Source of the DNA: Candidatus Faecalibacterium faecipullorum
GTDB lineage: Bacteria; Bacillota; Clostridia; Oscillospirales; Ruminococcaceae
NCBI GenBank assembly: GCA_019118985.1
Contig: DWXX01000096.1
Location: 1-38,767 of the forward strand
Reading direction: 5' to 3'
DNA: 38,767 nucleotides
Of this stretch, positions 1 to 9,033 are shown one piece after another. A program made the position numbers and the translations under genes. The notes below the pieces were generated by a model. That model saw only the letters and a program-made list of their open reading frames with translations, did not search any database and was not told where the DNA came from. Every line of letters begins with the position of its first letter. Within the stretch, counting starts at the first letter, position 1.

Positions 1-2
1 TG

Positions 3-791
3 GCCGAACTGCCGCTGGTGCTGCACCAGACAGGGCAGGAAGCTGCTTCGGCGGCGCCCGCCCCCTGGGAGGGGACGGCGGGCGTCCGGGACATCCGGAT
101 GATCCGCCCGGCGGCGCAGCGCACAGCCCCCGCCCCGATGGACGGCGCGGCGGGCCGCGAGACGGCGGCGCTGACCTATGCCGGCGCGGCGGCCGAGCAC
201 AGCCCCGCGGCAGCCATGGGACAGACCCAGACCTCCGCGGCAGCTGTGAAGCAGGCCCAGACCCCCGCGGCTGCGGCAGCCGCAGACCGCGCACCCCGCG
301 CACAGGCGGGGCAGACCGGCTGGGAGGCCGGGCAGCCCGACCTGATCCTGGCGCGCGGAGCGCAGGGGGCAAACGCCGGGCAGGCCGCGCCGGGCGCGCA
401 CAGCGCACAGCGGCCGACGGCGCGGGGCAGCGGGAACTTTGCCGAGGACCTGCCCCCCTGGGCCAAGGAGATGCTGGAGCGGGCCGGCGGCAGCGCGGCA
501 AAGCCCGGCACGCCCCAAAAACAGATGGAATGGACCGCCCCGTGGGCCCGCGGCGGCAGCACAGCGCCCGCCGGCGCACAGCCCGCCGCCCCGGCACAGC
601 CGGCGATGCGGCAGCCTGCAAACGCCGCCGCCCTGCCCGCCGAGATGCAGCACAAGCAGCGCGCCGAGACCGACGAGCAGGACCCCCGCCGCAAGATGGA
701 GCGGGAAGCCGAGCTGCGCCGGACGGCCGACCGCGTCTACCGGATGATCGAAGAGCGGCTGCGGCGGGAGCTGCGCCGCAGCGGACGATAA
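3..791 (+). CDS. Ala/Pro-rich low-complexity protein of the CIS operon (5' end cut off)
   Basis: The reading frame is open to the left edge of the window, so the gene very probably begins upstream; a GTG at 18 is only the first possible start inside the window. About 260 residues are visible. Most of it is Ala, Pro, Gln and Gly with repeated AQTPAAA-like stretches and looks disordered. The last 40 residues differ: they are charged and predicted helical (ADRVYRMIEERLRRELRRSG). It ends 21 bases before the LysM tube protein gene, with AAGGAGG between, so it belongs to the CIS operon. I do not recognise a family. A linker, tether or chaperone-like part near the tube base would fit the position and composition, but this is inference. 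The composition partly reflects the high GC, yet the - strand alternative frame has no recognisable protein. Confidence 0.6.
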   Translation, partial: AELPLVLHQTGQEAASAAPAPWEGTAGVRDIRMIRPAAQRTAPAPMDGAAGRETAALTYAGAAAEHSPAAAMGQTQTSAAAVKQAQTPAAAAAADRAPRAQAGQTGWEAGQPDLILARGAQGANAGQAAPGAHSAQRPTARGSGNFAEDLPPWAKEMLERAGGSAAKPGTPQKQMEWTAPWARGGSTAPAGAQPAAPAQPAMRQPANAAALPAEMQHKQRAETDEQDPRRKMEREAELRRTADRVYRMIEERLRRELRRSGR

Positions 792-812
792 ACAGGAAAG
801 GAGGCCGCGGCC

Positions 813-1559
813 ATGTACAGCGGACGTCGCAACCCCAACCAGGACATCGGTCTGGAAAAAATGACCATCGTCAACCTGGACGCAGACAACGGGAATGGTG
901 AGACGCTGGTCGTCCTCTATAACCCGCAGAGCTATGTGCGCAAGCGCAGCGTTGAGTACCAGCCTGTTCAGGAGCTGGGGGCTGAATTCCCCAAACTGCA
1001 ATACAACGGCGGCGGCATTGAAGAGCTGAGCTTTGAACTGTTTTTCGACAGCGTCTCGGCCGGCGAAGAAGTCAAGGGTAAGAACGGCGAGGAAAAGCTG
1101 AAGAATGAGTTCAAGCAGAATCAGGGGAAGATCCTGAAGGAAAAAACGGTCGACGTGCGCACCTACACCCAGAAGATCTATGACCTGATGACCATCGAGA
1201 AGGACGCCCACCGCCCGCCCATGCTGAGCATCAGCTGGGGGTCGATGGAGTTTACCGGGTTTTTGTCCAGCTGCGAGCAGAACTTCACAAAGTTCAGCAG
1301 CAACGGCAACCCGGTGCGGGCGGTGCTGAACTGTCAGTTCATACGCTGCAGCGACGGCAAGGAGGCTGCGCTGAACCCCAAGCAGTCGCCCGACACCACC
1401 AAGTACCGCACCGTCCGGCAGGGCGACTCGCTCTGGGCGATGGCCCAGAAGGAATACGGCGACGCCAGCCAGTGGCGGGAGATCGCCGCGGCCAACGGCA
1501 TCGTCAACCCGCGCACCCTGCGCAGCGGCGAGATGCTGACGGTGCCGGGGCTGGTGTGA
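813..1559 (+). CDS. CIS tube-base protein with C-terminal LysM domain
   Basis: 248 residues. The N-terminal part (about 10-175) matches the contractile injection system tube-protein pattern: an early FNP/YNP-type turn (VVLYNPQSYVRKRSVEYQ) and later SISWGSMEFTGFLSSCEQ. In Afp/PVC-type particles proteins of this kind join the inner tube to the hub. Residues about 196-247 form a LysM domain (YRTVRQGDSLWAMAQKEYGD, then a LRSGEMLTVPGL end). In phage and CIS base proteins LysM is usual at this place and helps baseplate assembly; peptidoglycan binding is possible too. The start ATG has AAGGAGG 12 bases upstream. The next gene starts 44 bases later and encodes the hub, the expected order. Confidence 0.85.
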   Translation: MYSGRRNPNQDIGLEKMTIVNLDADNGNGETLVVLYNPQSYVRKRSVEYQPVQELGAEFPKLQYNGGGIEELSFELFFDSVSAGEEVKGKNGEEKLKNEFKQNQGKILKEKTVDVRTYTQKIYDLMTIEKDAHRPPMLSISWGSMEFTGFLSSCEQNFTKFSSNGNPVRAVLNCQFIRCSDGKEAALNPKQSPDTTKYRTVRQGDSLWAMAQKEYGDASQWREIAAANGIVNPRTLRSGEMLTVPGLV

Positions 1560-1603
1560 CCGCCCCGACGGGCAGAACAGACTGAGAAAGGAGGGACAGC
1601 TTC

Positions 1604-2716
1604 TTGGATAAAGGGTCGTACGAATACACCGATCTGCAAAAGAAATACGGAGGCTTCATCGCGCCGCACTTTACCGTCTACCTCGACGGCAAGAAGCTGC
1701 CCTGCGACGAGCACAACATCTCCGAGCTGGAAGTCGAGATCAACGGCGACGGCACGGCGGGGGGCTGCAGCTTCTCGGTCCAGGACGTCTACATCTACGG
1801 CACCAACACCTGGGACAATGCGATCGTACAGCAGCTGGTGCCCGGGGCGGAGATCAAGATCGTGGGCGGCTACGGCAAGGACGAAAAAAAGAGCCAGAAG
1901 GAATTGTTCTACGGCTACGTGGACGATTTCACGGTCGAGTTTTCGGCTGAAACGCCGCCTACCCTCAAGGTCAACGGCATCGACGGGCTGGGCTACCTGA
2001 TGAACTGCCGCCAGCCCATCTACGGCGGGAAGGAGACGCCCACCAATATCGTCGAGACCATCCTGAAAAAGGCGGTGAGCGCCGGTTTTGCCAAGAGCGT
2101 CTCGGTGGGCAGGCTGGACCCCTTCCAGGTGCCGCTGGTCAAGGAACAGGTGGACGACTGGCGGTTCCTCAAACTGATGGCCCGCCGGTGCGGCGCTACC
2201 CTGATGGTGGTGGACGGCGAGATGATCTTCAACACCGAAGAGGTGTCTAAAGAGATCCTCACCCTGACGCTGGGCGAGTCGCTGGTCCGGTTCAGCCGCC
2301 GGCTCGATCTGTCCCACCAGGTGGGCGAGGTCGAGATCTACGGCCGGGACGTCAACCAGAAACCCATCCACGCCAAGGTCAATACGGTGACGGTGGGGGA
2401 CAGCAGCTACGATTCGGCGGCCGAGATGGTCCCCGCCTTCAAGAAAGCCTCCCTGCGGGAGTACAGCGAGTTCGCCCGCACCGAGGAAGAATGCAAGAAG
2501 CTGGCCCAGAACCGCCTGAACGAGATCGCGATGAACTTTATCTCGGGCAGCGGCGAGTGCATCGGCATCCCCGAGCTGATCCCGGGGCGGTACATCGAGA
2601 TCGACGGCGGGGACGAATTCTATATGAACGGCAAGTACCTTCTGACCAAGGTGGTGCACAAATTTACACTGGAGGGCTACCGCACCTCCTTCGAGTTCAA
2701 GGGGGCGAAACTATGA
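1604..2716 (+). CDS. Hub protein, phage late control D / VgrG N-terminal-like (gpD/gp27 type)
   Basis: 370 residues, TTG start chosen because AGGAGG lies about 10 bases upstream and no better ATG exists. The sequence has the hub pattern: beta-rich opening (FTVYLDGKKLPCDEHNISEL), a VQDVYIYG stretch, a GGYGKDEKK turn, FYGYVDDFTVEF, and the LGYLMN segment followed by ETILKKA. In P2/T4-type tails this protein forms the trimeric hub that sits between tube and spike. Here hub and spike are separate genes, unlike full-length VgrG. The stop overlaps the next start (ATGA), so the two are translationally coupled. The enzyme-like frames on the opposite strand are shadows. Confidence 0.88.
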   Translation: MDKGSYEYTDLQKKYGGFIAPHFTVYLDGKKLPCDEHNISELEVEINGDGTAGGCSFSVQDVYIYGTNTWDNAIVQQLVPGAEIKIVGGYGKDEKKSQKELFYGYVDDFTVEFSAETPPTLKVNGIDGLGYLMNCRQPIYGGKETPTNIVETILKKAVSAGFAKSVSVGRLDPFQVPLVKEQVDDWRFLKLMARRCGATLMVVDGEMIFNTEEVSKEILTLTLGESLVRFSRRLDLSHQVGEVEIYGRDVNQKPIHAKVNTVTVGDSSYDSAAEMVPAFKKASLREYSEFARTEEECKKLAQNRLNEIAMNFISGSGECIGIPELIPGRYIEIDGGDEFYMNGKYLLTKVVHKFTLEGYRTSFEFKGAKL

Positions 2717-3522
2717 GCCTGGCACAGCAGCTGGAGAGTTTGATCCAGGACGGCGGGATGCCGCCGGAGCGGGGGATGTCCCGCAGCGGGCTGACTTTGG
2801 CCAGGATCACCAACGTCAACGACCCCGATAAGCTCAACCGGGTCAAGTGCCTGCCGGTGGGCGTGCCCGAAGCCGAGGAGACCGACTGGTGCTACTTCAT
2901 GGCCCCGATGGGGGGCAAGGAGCGGGGGGTCTACTTCCCGCCGCAGGTGGACGATCTGGTGGTGCTGGCCTATCTGGACGACGACCCCCACCGCCCGGTG
3001 ATGCTGGGCGCCATCTGGAACACCGAGACGACGCCCCCCTTTACCATCCAGGACGGCAAGGTGGAGGACTTCGCCATACGCACCCCGCAGAAGATCGACC
3101 TGGTGCTGCACGACGAAAAGGACAAGCAGACCGTCACCCTGACCATGCCGTCCGGGGCGGTGCTGCAGCTGAACGACGAGGCGCAGAGCGCCACCCTCAA
3201 GGATAAAAACGGGGACAACGCCCTCTTGATGAACTTCAAGGACGGCGAGATCGAGCTGAAGGCCAAGACCAAGCTGACCCTCAGCGCCGGCGACACCAAG
3301 ATCACCCTGGAAAGCAGCGGCAACATGACGCTGGAGTGCAGCCAGAATATGACCCTGAAGGCCGGGGCAAAGCTCGCGGCCGAGGCCCCCACCATCGAAG
3401 AGAAGGCCAGCGGCCAGATGAACCTGAAAGGGGCCGCCGTCCAGATCAAGAGCGACGGCACCATGGACGTCAGCGCCACCGGGCCCGCCACCCTGAAGGG
3501 GGCCATCGTAAAGATCAACTGA
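2713..3522 (+). CDS. Baseplate spike, gpV / gp5 OB-fold type (VgrG C-terminal half)
   Basis: 269 residues from the ATG that overlaps the hub stop; the frame is open further upstream but that part lies inside the hub gene. Residues about 25-110 carry the OB-fold spike signature (LARITNVNDPDKLNRVKCLP, WCYFMAPMGGKERGVYFPPQ, DLVVLAYLDDDPHRPVMLG). The rest is a run of short strands (KLTLSAGDTKITLESSGNMT and so on), the triple-stranded beta-helix typical of gp5/VgrG spikes. Together with the hub it makes the piercing tip, which the DUF4280 protein at 20247 is expected to cap. No effector domain is attached. Next gene follows after about 43 bases. Confidence 0.88.
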   Translation: MSLAQQLESLIQDGGMPPERGMSRSGLTLARITNVNDPDKLNRVKCLPVGVPEAEETDWCYFMAPMGGKERGVYFPPQVDDLVVLAYLDDDPHRPVMLGAIWNTETTPPFTIQDGKVEDFAIRTPQKIDLVLHDEKDKQTVTLTMPSGAVLQLNDEAQSATLKDKNGDNALLMNFKDGEIELKAKTKLTLSAGDTKITLESSGNMTLECSQNMTLKAGAKLAAEAPTIEEKASGQMNLKGAAVQIKSDGTMDVSATGPATLKGAIVKIN

Positions 3523-3565
3523 CGCCGGCTTTGTACAGCCGGTGGAACAGGAGGAGAGTGTGAAC

Positions 3566-3985
3566 ATGAACGGAAAGGAGTTTTTGGGCCGGGGGCTGAA
3601 ATTCCCCCTGCAGGTGGACCCGCGGACCGGCAAATTCGCCATGGTCAGCCACGAGGACGACATCCGCGAGGCCATCGGGATCATCCTCAACACCATGCAG
3701 GGCGAACGGGTCATGCGCCCGGGCTTCGGCTCCAACATCATGGAATATACCTTCGCACCTTCCTCCAGTTCCACCAGGGAGGGCATTGCCCGGCAGGTGC
3801 GGGAGCAGCTGATCTATCAGGAGCCCCGCATCACCGATGTGAACGTCAGATGCAGGGAGATGAACGAGCGCAGCGGCGCGCTGGTGGTCGAGGTGGACTA
3901 CACCGTCCGCTCCACCAACAACCGCTACAACCACGTCTACCCCTTCTATCTCACCGAAGGCTCTGAAGGAGGGGGCGGCGTATGA
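3566..3985 (+). CDS. gp25-like baseplate wedge protein (GPW/gp25 family)
   Basis: 139 residues. I place the start at the ATG at 3566, which has GGAGGAG about 10 bases upstream; a GTG at 3542 in the same frame lacks a site. The family signature is plain: FPLQVDPRTGKFAMVSHEDD, then AIGIILNTMQGERVMRPGFG and the acidic/hydrophobic RITDVNVRC end. In T4, Afp (Afp9) and T6SS (TssE) this small protein joins the wedge to the sheath and starts sheath polymerisation. The stop overlaps the next start (ATGA). Confidence 0.9.
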   Translation: MNGKEFLGRGLKFPLQVDPRTGKFAMVSHEDDIREAIGIILNTMQGERVMRPGFGSNIMEYTFAPSSSSTREGIARQVREQLIYQEPRITDVNVRCREMNERSGALVVEVDYTVRSTNNRYNHVYPFYLTEGSEGGGGV

Positions 3986-6876
3986 AGCATCCTGTGCTTG
4001 ACCCGCGGGACCTGGACGCCATCCGCGCGCAGGTAGCCGCACTGGCCCGCAGCTATACCCCCGAATGGCGGTACGAGCAGGCCGAGGACGACCCCGGCGC
4101 GGCCCTGGCAGAGCTGTTCTGCACCATGTTCTACCAGACGGTGGACCGGGTGAACGCCCTGCCCGCCAAATTGTACACAGAATTCCTCAACCAGATCGGC
4201 TATCAGGAGCCGGGGCCGGTGTCCGCCCGGGGCGAGATGGCCTTTGACCCCAGCGAGATGGTGGACCGCCCGGTGCCGGTGCGGTCGGGCACGCGGGTGT
4301 TCGCCCCCGGGCCCGACGGCGAGAACGTGGTCTTTGAGACCCAGCGCTCCATCGAGGCGAGCCCGGCCAAACTGCTCGACCTGTACTACGTCGACGCCGC
4401 GGCCGATCAATTGCAGAAGATCAGCCTGGAGCGGCCGCAGCCCTTCTTCACCCCCTGCGGGGAGGAGATGCAGGCCCACAGCTTCACCCTGGCCGAGAAC
4501 AACGTCCTGCGGCTGGAAGGCCCCGCGGCCATCACCCTCGAGCTGCGGCAGGGTGTGCGGTACTTCGAGGACGAGACCGCCCGCCTGCTGGCCGAAAGCG
4601 GCCTGCAGTGGAGCTACCGCCACGGCGGGGTCTGGCTGCCCTTTGACAGCGTCAAGGCGGACGCGGGGCGGATCATGCTGGAAAAGCGGACCTCCCTGGC
4701 CATGGAGCCGGACCAGGAGGGCCGCATCTGCATCCGCTGCGCCGGCCGCCCGCCCATGACCCTGACGGTGGAGCAGACCGCCCTGACCAGCGCCCCGCTG
4801 GAGCCCTGCCCGGCGCAGCAGCTCTTTGCCGGGGACCTGCCCATCGAGGGGGAGGGCTACTGCTTCGGCAGCCGCCCGGCGGCCTACAGCCTGTTTTACA
4901 TCCGCAGCGACACCGTTTTGTCCAAGGCGGGGGCCCGCGCGGCCCTCAAGCTGGACATCAGCCCCATCGTCTTTGACCCGCCGGCCCAGGGGCCCGAGTA
5001 CCGGTTCAGCCAGCCCATCATCGACAAGCGCAGCGCCGTGGCCGCAAAGCCGGACGACGTGCGGGTGGCGGGCGTGGTCTGGGAGTACTACAACGGGGTG
5101 GGCTGGCGTCAGCTGGAAGTGTCCGGCAGCCGCAACCCCTTCTCCTGCAGGCAGGAGGGGCCCTACGAGACCATCTTCCGGGTGCCGGAGGACCTGCAGC
5201 CCGCCGAGGTCAACGCCGAGACCGGCTATTACATCCGGGCCCGGGTGGCCGAGGTGGAAAACGCCTTCTCGATGTACCAGCGGTGGATCGTCCCCTTCTG
5301 CAAAGGGGCGAGCCTGCAGTGGCAGTACGAGGCGCCCAGCCGGGCGGCATGGATCGCCAGCGACAACAACGGCGTCCGCCGCGAGATGGACGACGCCGCC
5401 CGCGTCACCGACCTGCAGATGACTTTATTGGAACCCCTCGAGCCGGGGCCCCCGGCGGTCTATCTGCGGTTCGACCGCAGCCCGCACGCCATGCCGCTGT
5501 CGGTCTACTTCAAGGTGGACAGCCAGGCAAAGCTCAACACCCGCCTGGAGTGGGAGCAGTGGAACGGCAAAGCCTTCGCCCCGGTGCGGGCGGTGGACGA
5601 GACCGACCAGCTGCTGCACAGCGGCGAGATGTACCTCTTTTTGCCCGAGGAGCTGCCCGCGCGCAGCCTGTTCGGCCAGACCGGCTGCTGGCTGCGGCTG
5701 AGCCGGGCGGCCGGGCGGCCGGGGCCGGCGCCGATGGTCAGGGCCATCCGCCTCAACGTCGCCCCGGCGCTGCAGCGCAGCGAACAGCCCGAACAGATCT
5801 TTGACACCGGCATCTACGAGGCCGGCAAGGCATTGCAGCTGCTGAGCGCCCCGGTGCAGGGGTGCGAGGTATGGGTGGACGAGATGGAGGGCCTGTCGGC
5901 GGCCGAGGCCGAAGAGCTGGGCCGCACCCGCCCCGACGCCGTCCGGCTGGAGCGGGAGGACCACCTGCTGCGCCGCTGCTGGGTCCGCTGGGAAGAGACG
6001 GCCGACCTGGCCCTGGCCGGCGAGGGGGACCGTGTCTACACCCTCGACCCCTACCAGGGGGTCATCCGGTTCGGGGACGGGCGGCAGGGCCGCGTGCCCC
6101 CCGCCGGCAGCCGCAACATCCGGGTGCGCTACGCCAGCGGCGGCGGCGCGCAGGGCAATCTGCCGGCGGGCGCCGTGCAGTCGGCCCTGGCCGGGCTGCC
6201 CCGGATCAGCGTCATCCAGAACATCACCCCCATGAGCGGCGGCATCGGCCGGCTGACCATGGATGAGATCGAGGCCCGCGGCAGCCGGCACCTGCGCACC
6301 CGCGGCCGGGCTGCCGGCAGCCGGGACTATGAGGACCTGGTGATGCAGGCCTTCCCGCAGGTGCAGCACGTCCGGTGCTTCGCCGGGCGGGACCCGCAGG
6401 GGCAGCCCAAAGCCGGCCATGTGACGGTGGCGCTGACCGGCCACAGCATGGCGGGGGAGAGCCTGGAGGCCCTCTGCCAGGAGGTCTATCAGTACCTCAG
6501 CGGGCGGTGCTCCTGCTGCCTGGTGGCCGAGGGGCGGCTGCACGTCTGCCCCGCCACCTTGCTGACCGTCAACGTGCAGGTGGCGGTGGAGCTGGAACGC
6601 CCCGAACTTGCCGCCGACACCCAGTATGCGATCACCGCCGAGCTGCGGCGGATCATCGGCGAGGTGTGGCAGGCGCGGCCCATCGGCGCACAGATCCGGA
6701 TGGACGAGCTGTGGGGCGCGGTGCGGCAGATGCCCAACGTCCGCCGGGTGCTGCGGCTGCTGGCCGAAGGCGCCTACGACGAGCAGGGGCAGGCCCGGCT
6801 CGCCCCGCTGGAAAAGGACAGCGCCTTCCCCTATGCAGTGGTGGAAAACGGCGTCCACACCGTGCGGGTGCAGTGA
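3982..6876 (+). CDS. Large baseplate-J-like assembly protein (Afp11/gp6-like)
   Basis: 964 residues, start coupled to the gp25-like gene. Features of the J family are the N-terminal LDPRDLDAIRAQVAALARSY with the acidic DPGAALAELFCTMFYQTVDR stretch, and a C-terminal J core with VIRFGDGRQGRVPPAG, a YASGGGAQGNLPAG turn and the helical TRGRAAGSRDYEDLVMQAFP segment. Proteins of this length (Afp11 kind) dimerise to form the baseplate wedge around the hub. The middle (about 250-620) is beta-rich. Pseudo-frames on both strands are GC-driven shadows. A second, shorter J-like gene follows, the usual pair in Afp/PVC-type clusters. Confidence 0.87.
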   Translation: MKHPVLDPRDLDAIRAQVAALARSYTPEWRYEQAEDDPGAALAELFCTMFYQTVDRVNALPAKLYTEFLNQIGYQEPGPVSARGEMAFDPSEMVDRPVPVRSGTRVFAPGPDGENVVFETQRSIEASPAKLLDLYYVDAAADQLQKISLERPQPFFTPCGEEMQAHSFTLAENNVLRLEGPAAITLELRQGVRYFEDETARLLAESGLQWSYRHGGVWLPFDSVKADAGRIMLEKRTSLAMEPDQEGRICIRCAGRPPMTLTVEQTALTSAPLEPCPAQQLFAGDLPIEGEGYCFGSRPAAYSLFYIRSDTVLSKAGARAALKLDISPIVFDPPAQGPEYRFSQPIIDKRSAVAAKPDDVRVAGVVWEYYNGVGWRQLEVSGSRNPFSCRQEGPYETIFRVPEDLQPAEVNAETGYYIRARVAEVENAFSMYQRWIVPFCKGASLQWQYEAPSRAAWIASDNNGVRREMDDAARVTDLQMTLLEPLEPGPPAVYLRFDRSPHAMPLSVYFKVDSQAKLNTRLEWEQWNGKAFAPVRAVDETDQLLHSGEMYLFLPEELPARSLFGQTGCWLRLSRAAGRPGPAPMVRAIRLNVAPALQRSEQPEQIFDTGIYEAGKALQLLSAPVQGCEVWVDEMEGLSAAEAEELGRTRPDAVRLEREDHLLRRCWVRWEETADLALAGEGDRVYTLDPYQGVIRFGDGRQGRVPPAGSRNIRVRYASGGGAQGNLPAGAVQSALAGLPRISVIQNITPMSGGIGRLTMDEIEARGSRHLRTRGRAAGSRDYEDLVMQAFPQVQHVRCFAGRDPQGQPKAGHVTVALTGHSMAGESLEALCQEVYQYLSGRCSCCLVAEGRLHVCPATLLTVNVQVAVELERPELAADTQYAITAELRRIIGEVWQARPIGAQIRMDELWGAVRQMPNVRRVLRLLAEGAYDEQGQARLAPLEKDSAFPYAVVENGVHTVRVQ

Positions 6877-6920
6877 CGCGCCGCCCGAACTAGAACGAAC
6901 GCAACAAAGGAGGATGCCCT

Positions 6921-8999
6921 GTGTTGGTTTCCCGCAGGCTGGACGACCAGCGTTATGACGAGATTGTGGCGCAGGCCGAGGGCCGGCTGCCGTGGCTGTG
7001 CCCGGTCTGGACCGACCACAATGCCCACGACCCGGGCATCACCATTCTGGAGCTGATGGCCTGGTACAAGGAAATGCAGCAGTACCAGATGGATCAGCTG
7101 ACGCCGGCCATCCAGCAGAAGCTGCTGGCGCTGGCAGGGCTGCGGCTGCTGCCCGCCCGCCCCGCCCTCTGCGCGCTGGAAGCGCCCCCCGACGGCAAAG
7201 CCCGCCCGGCCATGAGCCGGCTGGAGACGGCCGAGGGCGCCCTGTTTGAACTGGCTGAGCCCATCCCCGCCGTCCGCCCCGCCCTTGTGCAGACGCTGGT
7301 GCAGCGCCGGGACGAGCGGTTCAGCGTGGCGGGGCTGGTGGCCGGGGAGACGGCCTTTCAGCCCTTCGCCTTCGGCGGGGAGGGGGACAGCCGGCTGCTG
7401 CTGGGCTTCGACCGCCCGCCCGAAGGGGCGCTGCGGCTGTGGTTCGACGTGGCGCAGCCGGACGGCGTCCAGCGCAACCCGCCCGACAGCCAGGCGCAGC
7501 CCCCCCGCACCCTCTGCTGGGAAGCGGGGGAAAACGGCGAGGGCGGCGCGCTGCGCCCCCTTGCGGACGAGACCTGGGCCTTGAGCTGGAGCGGCTATGT
7601 CCTGCTGCCGGCCCCCGCGCACTGGCAGCCCGGTACAGACGGGCTGTGGTGGCTGCGGGTCAGCCAGACCGAGGCCGGCTGCGAGGAGCAGGTCCGGCTG
7701 GCGGGGGTATCCGCCGGGCGGTACCAGGCGATGCAGCAGCAGACGCGGGCCGCCTGCTTCACCTTCCGCATCGAAAGCGCGCCGGGGCAGACCGTCCGGA
7801 TGGACAGCGCCCAGGCGTCGGCGGCCGCGCTGGCGGTCTTTCTGCGGGACGAGAGCGGCTGGCGGCAGACCGACGCCTATGAGGCGGGCCGCACCCCCGC
7901 CGGGCTGGAGGTGACCGCCGACGGCGACGGCGCGGCGGACGACGGCGGCGACAACCTGATGGTGGTCTGCCTCGACCCGGCGCATCAGAAAGAACTGCTC
8001 TTTGACGCAAAGGGCCGCCCGGGGGAGCAGCTGTTCCTCCCCGTCGAGGGGGCGGCGGACAGCGCGCAGGTGCTGGCCGACCGGCTGGCGCTGATCTGCA
8101 TGACCCTGCAGCGGGACGGCAGCGTCCGCCCCGCGGTCTGGCGGCGGGTGGAAGACCTGTCGGTCTGCGGCCCGCGGGACCGGGTCTTTACCTACGACGC
8201 GGCGCGCAGCCTCATTACCTTCGGGGACGGGCTGCACGGCACGGTGGTCTGCCCCGGCGAGGGGGCGGTGCTGGTCAGCCAGATGGTCCTCTCGCAGTGC
8301 GGGGGCGGCAACATCCCCGCCGACACGGCCCTGGCCTTTCAGGACGACGGGCAGGCGGTGGAGCACGGCGCGGCGTGGGGCGGCCGGTGGGCCGAGAGCC
8401 TGCCGCAGGGCCGCGCCCGCCTGCTGGCCGAGCTGAACGAGACGAGCAAATGCCTGTCGGCCGCCGACTATGAGCGGTGCGCCCGGCAGACGCCGGGGCT
8501 GCGGATGGCAGGGGCGAAAGCCCTGCCCGGCTACGACCCCGAGACCCCGCATCAGCGCCGCAGCGCCCTGGTCACGGTGGCGGTGCTGCCGGCCGGGGAG
8601 GGCAAACGGCCGATGGCCGACCGGCGCTTCCTGGACGCGGTGGACCGTCAGCTGGAGCGCTGCCGCCCCATCTGCGTGCAGACAAAGGCGGCGCCGGCGC
8701 GGTACGTGCCCTGCAGCGCCGCGGTGCGGCTGACCGCCGCGCCGGGGGCGGCGCCCGAGATGATCCGCCGCGCGGTGGAGGACTTCTTCGCGCCGCGGCA
8801 GGAGCGGATCGGCGCGCCGGGCCGCCGGGGCGACCTGGAAGCGGCGCTGCAGCAGCTGCCGGGCGTCTATCAGGTGGAACAGCTGGAACTGCGGGGGCTG
8901 GATCAGAGCAGCTACCGCAATGCCGTGGGCGACCTGCAGATCCCGCCGGACGGCATCCTGGCGCTGGAGCGGATCGAACTGGAGCTGAGGCGGCCGTGA
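6921..8999 (+). CDS. Second baseplate-J-like protein (Afp12-like)
   Basis: 692 residues. The GTG start has AGGAGG 7 bases upstream; the TTG just after it is an alternative. It shares architecture with the previous protein but is shorter: an N-terminal WTDHNAHDPGITILELMAWY motif, which is the common opening of CIS wedge proteins of this type, a variable beta-rich centre, then the J core FGDGLHGTVVCPGEGAVLV and the helical LNETSKCLSAADYERCARQT. By analogy with T4 gp6/gp7 and Afp11/Afp12 it is the second wedge subunit. The next gene lies 34 bases on. Confidence 0.85.
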   Translation: MLVSRRLDDQRYDEIVAQAEGRLPWLCPVWTDHNAHDPGITILELMAWYKEMQQYQMDQLTPAIQQKLLALAGLRLLPARPALCALEAPPDGKARPAMSRLETAEGALFELAEPIPAVRPALVQTLVQRRDERFSVAGLVAGETAFQPFAFGGEGDSRLLLGFDRPPEGALRLWFDVAQPDGVQRNPPDSQAQPPRTLCWEAGENGEGGALRPLADETWALSWSGYVLLPAPAHWQPGTDGLWWLRVSQTEAGCEEQVRLAGVSAGRYQAMQQQTRAACFTFRIESAPGQTVRMDSAQASAAALAVFLRDESGWRQTDAYEAGRTPAGLEVTADGDGAADDGGDNLMVVCLDPAHQKELLFDAKGRPGEQLFLPVEGAADSAQVLADRLALICMTLQRDGSVRPAVWRRVEDLSVCGPRDRVFTYDAARSLITFGDGLHGTVVCPGEGAVLVSQMVLSQCGGGNIPADTALAFQDDGQAVEHGAAWGGRWAESLPQGRARLLAELNETSKCLSAADYERCARQTPGLRMAGAKALPGYDPETPHQRRSALVTVAVLPAGEGKRPMADRRFLDAVDRQLERCRPICVQTKAAPARYVPCSAAVRLTAAPGAAPEMIRRAVEDFFAPRQERIGAPGRRGDLEAALQQLPGVYQVEQLELRGLDQSSYRNAVGDLQIPPDGILALERIELELRRP

Positions 9000-9033
9000 G
9001 CACGGCGGCCCGAACGGGGGTGAGGAGCAAGCT

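Noticed and set aside
2491..2712. Upstream extension of the spike gene in frame
   Set aside because: That part lies inside the hub gene and translates to low-quality sequence; the ATG at 2713 overlaps the hub stop in the usual ATGA way.
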